Positions 17,887 to 21,708 of a DNA stretch of 21,708 nucleotides are shown piece by piece (position 1 is the stretch's first letter; every line of letters begins with the position of its first letter). Source of the DNA: Stentor roeselii (taxonomy: Eukaryota; Ciliophora; Heterotrichea; Heterotrichida; Stentoridae); contig RSEH01000418.1 of NCBI GenBank assembly GCA_006503475.1, positions 1 to 21,708 of the forward strand. Reading direction: 5' to 3'. The notes under the pieces were generated by a model that worked only from the letters and a program-made list of their open reading frames with translations, did no database searches and had not been told where the DNA came from. A program made the position numbers and the translations under genes.

Positions 17887-18732
17887 CTAAAAATGAATTT
17901 CTTTCGACTCCTTAACCGGATTTTTGCACAAAGGACACTTGACAGGATTTCTTTTACTAACAACAGTGCCAGGCTGCACATTCATAGTTTCAATCATGCA
18001 AGTTTTACAAACAATGATATGCCCACAAGGAAGAAAAACGACATCCTTCATACAACTCTTACAAACAATGCACTCCAAGTTCTGCTCCTGCCGTTCTTTC
18101 ACCTGATTCCTTTTTTTCTCAAGCTGATAATTAAGCTGTTGAATCGCTTGTTTGGCAGTTTCCAGTTCTTCCTTAAGTCTTTCCGATCTTTTCGTCAAAT
18201 ACTCTGAAAGTTCTTCAAAATGTCTTTTTTCTTCTTTTTTGTCTTCTAATTCTTCAAACTTTTTCTGAGTCTTTTGAATGAAAGAGGACTTCGCGATTTT
18301 CAACAAGCGAATAAAAGATACGTAGTTCGAAGGGTCCTCGCCGAGGATTTCTTTGTAGTGATAAACGAAAAGACCGAATTTTGAACCTGAAAAAGTTGAA
18401 CCGAATGACCTGTCATCGCTGCGGCCGATTAAATAAACGTTGCCGAATTCTTGACTTGGCTCTGAAAAAACTGCGAGTGTTGCATGGCCTGCTTCTTTTG
18501 TCAGATGGTCCAAATGAGTGAACCCACTTGGTGAGTCAGGAATTTCGTAGAGAAGAGCTTTTAAGTGAGATTGAACTGAAGACTCGTCGAGAAGAGGGAT
18601 GTCGCTTAGACTCACTGACATGTCGTAGTTTAACTCTGATGGGCAACAACCGTTGAAGAAGACTCCTTGGATTTCAACTGTGAAATCGTAAAGCTTTAAA
18701 CTTATTCTTACTAGTTCAGGGGACTCTACCAT
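17887..18732 (-). CDS. RING-finger protein, probable E3 ubiquitin ligase
   Basis: The product has 281 residues in three parts. The N-terminal region (1-150) is predicted globular; I do not recognise its fold. A charged coiled coil spans about 150-215 (FEELEDKKEEKRHFEEL and onward). A C-terminal C3HC4 RING has all eight ligands: C221, C224, C236, H238, C242, C245, C266 and C269, in the pattern CIVC...LPCGH..VC..C and CPLC. The DVVFLPCGH core resembles RING domains of the IAP/MGRN1/neuralized kind, which transfer ubiquitin directly and often dimerise. A coiled coil before the RING supports oligomer formation. The stop is TAG. It lies between the kinase (83 bp) and the membrane protein (117 bp), all on one strand. 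The substrate is unknown. Confidence 0.88.
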   Translation of the reverse strand: MVESPELVRISLKLYDFTVEIQGVFFNGCCPSELNYDMSVSLSDIPLLDESSVQSHLKALLYEIPDSPSGFTHLDHLTKEAGHATLAVFSEPSQEFGNVYLIGRSDDRSFGSTFSGSKFGLFVYHYKEILGEDPSNYVSFIRLLKIAKSSFIQKTQKKFEELEDKKEEKRHFEELSEYLTKRSERLKEELETAKQAIQQLNYQLEKKRNQVKERQEQNLECIVCKSCMKDVVFLPCGHIIVCKTCMIETMNVQPGTVVSKRNPVKCPLCKNPVKESKEIHF

Positions 18733-18849
18733 GGAAACGCTTTTATAAGGGAATATGGAGTTTTGAGATTAATCAGTTTAATAGTGCACCTCTATAACAT
18801 TAAACTATTCATTATCAAGATACTAAACCTCTAAACCACTTTTGGCACA

Positions 18850-19839
18850 TTAAATATTCCTGATAGTCTTAATCAACAAGTCCTCATCAATTATCTCAGC
18901 ATCCATCAAATTATCCTCAACGATCTGCAGCTCTAAGTTCTGTGGATCTAAATCTTCCTGCACGTCCTCAAGCATGTCATCCCTTGCTTTAAAACTATCA
19001 ATATTTTTCTGGTTGACTCCCTTCAAAAATTCTACCCGATGCAAGGAAATCAAAGAATTTCCAGCAATAGCTAAAACTGCAGCAAATCCATAAAAAAACG
19101 ACGCCTTGTTCAAGCTTTGAAATCCTAAAAAAAAAGTAATAAAAAATCCAAAAACAAGAGTCCAAGTCTGAAACATTGCCAAAAAAACGACAATATCATG
19201 ACTCTTCAAAAGATTTTTCACAAGACTCGAAGCAAGTCCACAGCAAATAAAAATCAAGAGCACTGCAGGAAAAACCAAGTTTTTTTCCTCTGCTTCTTCA
19301 GAGTCCTTCAAGCAAACATCATAAAAAACTCGAAAACCGGTCAAAAAACTCACAACAAGCTGAGCAGGAATCACGGCTTCAAACAAAGTTTTTCTTGAAA
19401 AAAAGCCAAGTTTTCTCATAACCAATAAAATCACAATCGCTGAGACCTGGTAAACAATAAAAAAATCAATTAAAACGTTTTCAGTGCTGAAATCATTGCC
19501 ACTTTCTGAACTCACAACAAAAACAGCAGCTCCAATCAACCCAAAGCCAATTTTTTCCGCTTTAACAAAAGAAACTTCGTGATCATTCGCGTAGAAGATC
19601 TTGAACCAGCTCAAATGACAGGAAGAAAGAACCAAGACCTGAATAAAACTCGTTTGTGTCCAACTGAACAACTCGATTAAAGCCCCAGCAGTGAAGACCA
19701 GGGTTAAAAACCAGTTTTTTTCGTAGAAAGCTGGAGAAAGGGGCAGTTTGAACAGGTTACTTTCACGGTAAAGAGAAAATTCTTGCAAAAAGGACCCAAA
19801 AACGCATATTAGACTAAATCCTAAGTTCTGGGCAGCCAT
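18850..19839 (-). CDS. Multi-pass membrane protein, DMT-transporter-like
   Basis: The 329-residue protein has about nine hydrophobic segments (roughly 5-21, 44-60, 64-82, 96-110, 122-142, 153-173, 188-210, 214-238 and 246-264). It ends in an acidic, soluble C-terminal tail (about 275-329). Segment number, the short loops and the Gly/Ala-rich final helices suggest the drug/metabolite transporter superfamily, which includes NIPA-type Mg2+ and nucleotide-sugar transporters. I see no diagnostic signature, so the substrate is unknown and the superfamily call is tentative. The first Met is the only one before the first membrane segment, so the start is secure. It is therefore notable that its start codon is 9 bp from that of the divergent taxilin gene. 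The stop is TAA. Confidence 0.72.
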   Translation of the reverse strand: MAAQNLGFSLICVFGSFLQEFSLYRESNLFKLPLSPAFYEKNWFLTLVFTAGALIELFSWTQTSFIQVLVLSSCHLSWFKIFYANDHEVSFVKAEKIGFGLIGAAVFVVSSESGNDFSTENVLIDFFIVYQVSAIVILLVMRKLGFFSRKTLFEAVIPAQLVVSFLTGFRVFYDVCLKDSEEAEEKNLVFPAVLLIFICCGLASSLVKNLLKSHDIVVFLAMFQTWTLVFGFFITFFLGFQSLNKASFFYGFAAVLAIAGNSLISLHRVEFLKGVNQKNIDSFKARDDMLEDVQEDLDPQNLELQIVEDNLMDAEIIDEDLLIKTIRNI

Positions 19840-19848
19840 TTATATTGA
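19840..19848. promoter_or_regulatory. 9-bp divergent start-to-start spacer
   Basis: Only TTATATTGA separates the start codon of the membrane-protein gene (19837-19839, minus) from the ATG of the taxilin gene (19849, plus). Any promoter for either gene must sit inside the other's coding region, or the leaders must be nearly absent. If taxilin starts instead at the later ATG (19975), the gap would be 135 bp. Confidence 0.55.
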
Positions 19849-20745
19849 ATGAGCATCGGCCAGGAAGACGCCCGGAAGCTGAGTAAGGGTTAATCAGAGA
19901 AAATCACCAAAAAGATTCAAGACGAGCTGAAAACGCTTTATAATGAAACCTCCGGCGATAGACGAGTCCAGCTCTTGATGGAAAGATTGACCAAGGAAAT
20001 CAATGAAGAGTATCGCCTTGAAAGTGAACTTCTCAAGTCACGTAAAGAAGGGGAAAGTTCTAATGTTGAAATTGAAAGACTGAAAAACGACTGCGCAATT
20101 GAAAAAAGCGCTAAACAGAAAGCGGAAAACCTTTGCAATGAACTGCAGAATAAACATAAACAGATTGTAGATGATGCTAATAAAGCAAGTGAAGAGGGCA
20201 GGCAGAAGAGGATTAAAATCACTGAAGAGTATCAAAATGAACTCACTGAACGCCAGAGGAAACTGGAGGAGGTCTTGTATCAAAGAGCGGAATATGATAA
20301 GTACAATAAGCTGCTTAAGGAAAAAATGACTGAACTCATTGGGTATGTCGAAGAAAGAGATAAAAGCTTCAGCACCCTTCTCGAAGAAAAAAACAAAGAA
20401 ATCGAGTCACTAAAACTCCAAACAGAGGCAAAACCCTCAGCAGAAGAAGAAAAACTCAAAGAAGAGCTCGAAATTTACAAGAAAAAATTCGAGGACTTCC
20501 AAAACTCTTTAACACAAAGCAACCAACAGTTCGCTTTCTTCAAAAAAGACATGGACCAAAAAGCCAAACTCTTTAAATCTGTGCAACTTGAGAACAGAGG
20601 CTTGAAACAGAAACAAGAAGAATTCGGCCACAGCCTTCAACAGTTAAAAGAAGAAATCGGAATCCTCACAGAAAGCGTAAAAAAACATGAAAACGACATC
20701 TCGAAAGCGACTGAGTTGAAGAGAAAGTTGAGTCAAGATAATTAG
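19849..20745 (+). CDS. Taxilin-family coiled-coil protein, with one 15-nt intron
   Basis: Taxilins bind syntaxins and act in vesicle traffic. The product is 293 residues after removing a 15-nt intron at 19883-19897, and is almost entirely coiled coil, rich in Glu and Lys. The C-terminal segment LEIYKKKFEDFQNSLTQSNQ followed by FFKKDMDQKAKLFKSVQLENRGLK matches the most conserved part of taxilins (KF.EFQ..L.KSN..F..F..EM.KM.K....LE.E). The earlier AENLCNELQNKHKQI matches the LCRELQ.HNK motif. Without splicing, the frame from 19849 stops at a TAA in codon 15. Removing GTAAG..CAG restores MSIGQEDARKLKKITKKIQ, a plausible helix joined to the rest. A shorter form from the ATG at 19975 would need no intron, but loses about 37 residues. 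The stop is TAG. Confidence 0.82.
19883..19897 (+). other. 15-nt spliceosomal intron
   Basis: GTAAGGGTTAATCAG begins GTAAG, ends AG and carries adenines at positions 10-11. It contains the only in-frame stop (TAA) between the ATG at 19849 and the taxilin body. Its length is a multiple of three. A 15-nt length is characteristic of heterotrich ciliates such as Stentor and Blepharisma. It is not confirmed by transcript data. Confidence 0.7.
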
Positions 20746-20772
20746 TTTAGCCTTTGTAAGACTCTGGTAATA

Positions 20773-21579
20773 ATGTCAAAGAAACGTGAAAAGTACAAGT
20801 TTGGCAACTTTGACTGTTATTATGGAGAAAGGAACCTTGAAAGATGGAATGATTCTAGAATTGCATTTATGAGGAAGGAATGGTTTTATCAGAAGAAAGT
20901 TCTGGATATTGGAAGTAATGATGGAACTTTCACTATTTTAATTGCTTGCGCTTTTGACCCTGCTTCGATCTTAGGCTTGGAGATTGACTCGAGACTTGTC
21001 AATCGAGCTGTTGAAAATATTGTTTTTGTTGAAAGAACTAGAGAGATTATCTTGAAAAATCAAGAAAAAATTAAGGCTTTAGAGGAACTTGAAAAATTTC
21101 CTTTATCGTTTAGATCTTATCTTCGAATGCCGAATTATGTTGAGAGTCTTAGGCCTTTCGTTGGATTTGAAAAGACTTTGGCTGCTCAGGCGGACTTTCC
21201 GAGAAATGTTTCTTTTCAGATGGTGAATGCTTTGGAGGCTAGTTGGTCAGCTGATACCGTCTTATTCCTTTCAACCTCAAAATGGGTGCATCTAAACTGG
21301 GGAGACTCAGGTCTCAAAAGCCTATTCCTTCAAATCTACCAAAGCCTATCTCCAGGAGGCCTCTTCATATTCGAGCCACAAGACTGGAAAAGCTACAAAA
21401 AGTCCAAATTCAAGCTAAAAGAACTCAGTAAAAATTTCGACGAAATCCAATTCAAGCCAGAATCCTTCGACATCTATTTAAAAACCCTTGGTTTTCTCCC
21501 AATCTCCTCATCCCTCTGCGAAAATGACAAAAAAAACTTCACCCGATCAATTTTCATTTATTCCAAGCCAGTCAATTAA
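20773..21579 (+). CDS. Bin3-type RNA methyltransferase (MePCE/BCDIN3 family)
   Basis: The 268-residue SAM-dependent methyltransferase resembles the Bin3 family, which methylates the 5' phosphate of small RNAs such as 7SK and U6, or of pre-miRNA and tRNA-His. Family signatures appear in order: FGNFDCYYGERN (10-21) and EWFYQKKVLDIGSNDGTFT (36-54, motif I binding SAM). Acidic motif II, GLEID, lies at 68-72. Next come LFLSTSKWVHLNWGDSGLK (164-182) and PGGLFIFEPQDWKSYKK (194-210), the characteristic post-catalytic block. A 90-residue helical insert between motif II and the SVTKWVHLN-like block is normal for the family. It is complete at both ends and ends in TAA. It starts 27 bp after the taxilin stop, in the same reading frame. 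In other eukaryotes relatives associate with 7SK or telomerase RNPs; which RNA is modified here is unknown. Confidence 0.92.
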   Translation: MSKKREKYKFGNFDCYYGERNLERWNDSRIAFMRKEWFYQKKVLDIGSNDGTFTILIACAFDPASILGLEIDSRLVNRAVENIVFVERTREIILKNQEKIKALEELEKFPLSFRSYLRMPNYVESLRPFVGFEKTLAAQADFPRNVSFQMVNALEASWSADTVLFLSTSKWVHLNWGDSGLKSLFLQIYQSLSPGGLFIFEPQDWKSYKKSKFKLKELSKNFDEIQFKPESFDIYLKTLGFLPISSSLCENDKKNFTRSIFIYSKPVN

Positions 21580-21708
21580 ACCATTTCTAAAAAAAAATCC
21601 TAAAAAATCCTAAAAACTTCAAAAAACTTCAAAAAAACCCTTAAAAATCATTCAACCTTCAAAAAACTCTTTTATCACCTATTTAATGGTAAATGGCCAG
21701 AATATAAA
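21580..21708. other. Intergenic end of window, possible edge of another gene
   Basis: Short A-rich near-repeats follow the methyltransferase stop (ATCCTAAAAA twice, CTTCAAAAAA twice). At the extreme right, two alternatives exist. An ATG at 21686 opens a plus frame reading MVNGQNI to the edge. Alternatively, a minus-strand frame ends in TAG at 21679-21681 after nine codons (FIFWPFTIK). Given the compact spacing, one may be real, but the piece is too short to decide. Confidence 0.25.

Noticed and set aside
19938-20283. Minus-strand Leu/Phe/Ser-rich frames opposite taxilin that look membrane-like
   Set aside because: Antisense of Glu/Lys-rich coiled-coil codons always reads as Leu/Phe/Ser; not a membrane protein.
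20341-20360. A GTATG..AAG segment of 15 bases in taxilin resembling an intron
   Set aside because: It ends in AAG, contains no stop, and its translation matches the taxilin coiled coil, so it is coding.
1-21708. CRISPR array, transposase, rRNA or tRNA genes
   Set aside because: No spaced direct repeats, DDE or reverse-transcriptase motifs, or tRNA-like B boxes were found on either strand by eye.

Overview
The window looks like nuclear DNA of a heterotrich-type ciliate, with Stentor as the best guess. It is AT-rich and encodes eukaryotic proteins, including SHQ1, an IQCH-like axonemal protein, taxilin and a Bin3 RNA-cap methyltransferase. The intact genes end in TAA, TAG or TGA and use TGG for Trp, so the standard code fits. 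One gene needs a 15-nt GT..AG intron to open its reading frame, and 15-16-nt introns are a heterotrich hallmark. Intergenic gaps on the right are tiny. The species assignment is inference; no rRNA or telomere is present to confirm it.

The layout has two parts. Bases 1 to about 11,950 are very AT-rich and gene-poor. They hold decayed genes: a PP2A-type phosphatase catalytic subunit (about 1080-1625, minus), a kinesin motor domain (about 2191-3020, minus), a WD40-repeat protein (about 5115-5815, minus) and probably a leucine-rich-repeat protein (about 6620-7620, minus). Between them lie a kelch-repeat gene interrupted by a single TAA (3635-4864, plus) and one apparently intact WD40 gene (8305-10272, plus), plus a 49-bp tandem duplication and a cluster of inverted repeats.

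From 11,956 to the right edge the DNA is packed with intact genes. Five lie head-to-tail on the minus strand: SHQ1, an IQCH-like protein, a PH-domain CAMK-type kinase, a RING-finger protein and a multi-pass membrane protein. A 9-bp divergent gap separates the last of these from two plus-strand genes, taxilin and a Bin3-type methyltransferase, which are 27 bp apart. A 37-bp tandem repeat, organised as 74-bp AB dimers, fills most of the one large gap (SHQ1 to IQCH).

Functionally the right block mixes RNA biology (SHQ1 for H/ACA RNP assembly, Bin3 for 5'-phosphate methylation of small RNAs), cilia and trafficking (IQCH, taxilin) and signalling (kinase, RING). No single pathway unites it. I did not find a defence system, mobile element or other self-contained novel system. 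The most unusual signals are the graveyard of decayed housekeeping genes beside compact intact ones, the extreme compaction, and a G-versus-C strand skew that flips sign several times inside single open reading frames.
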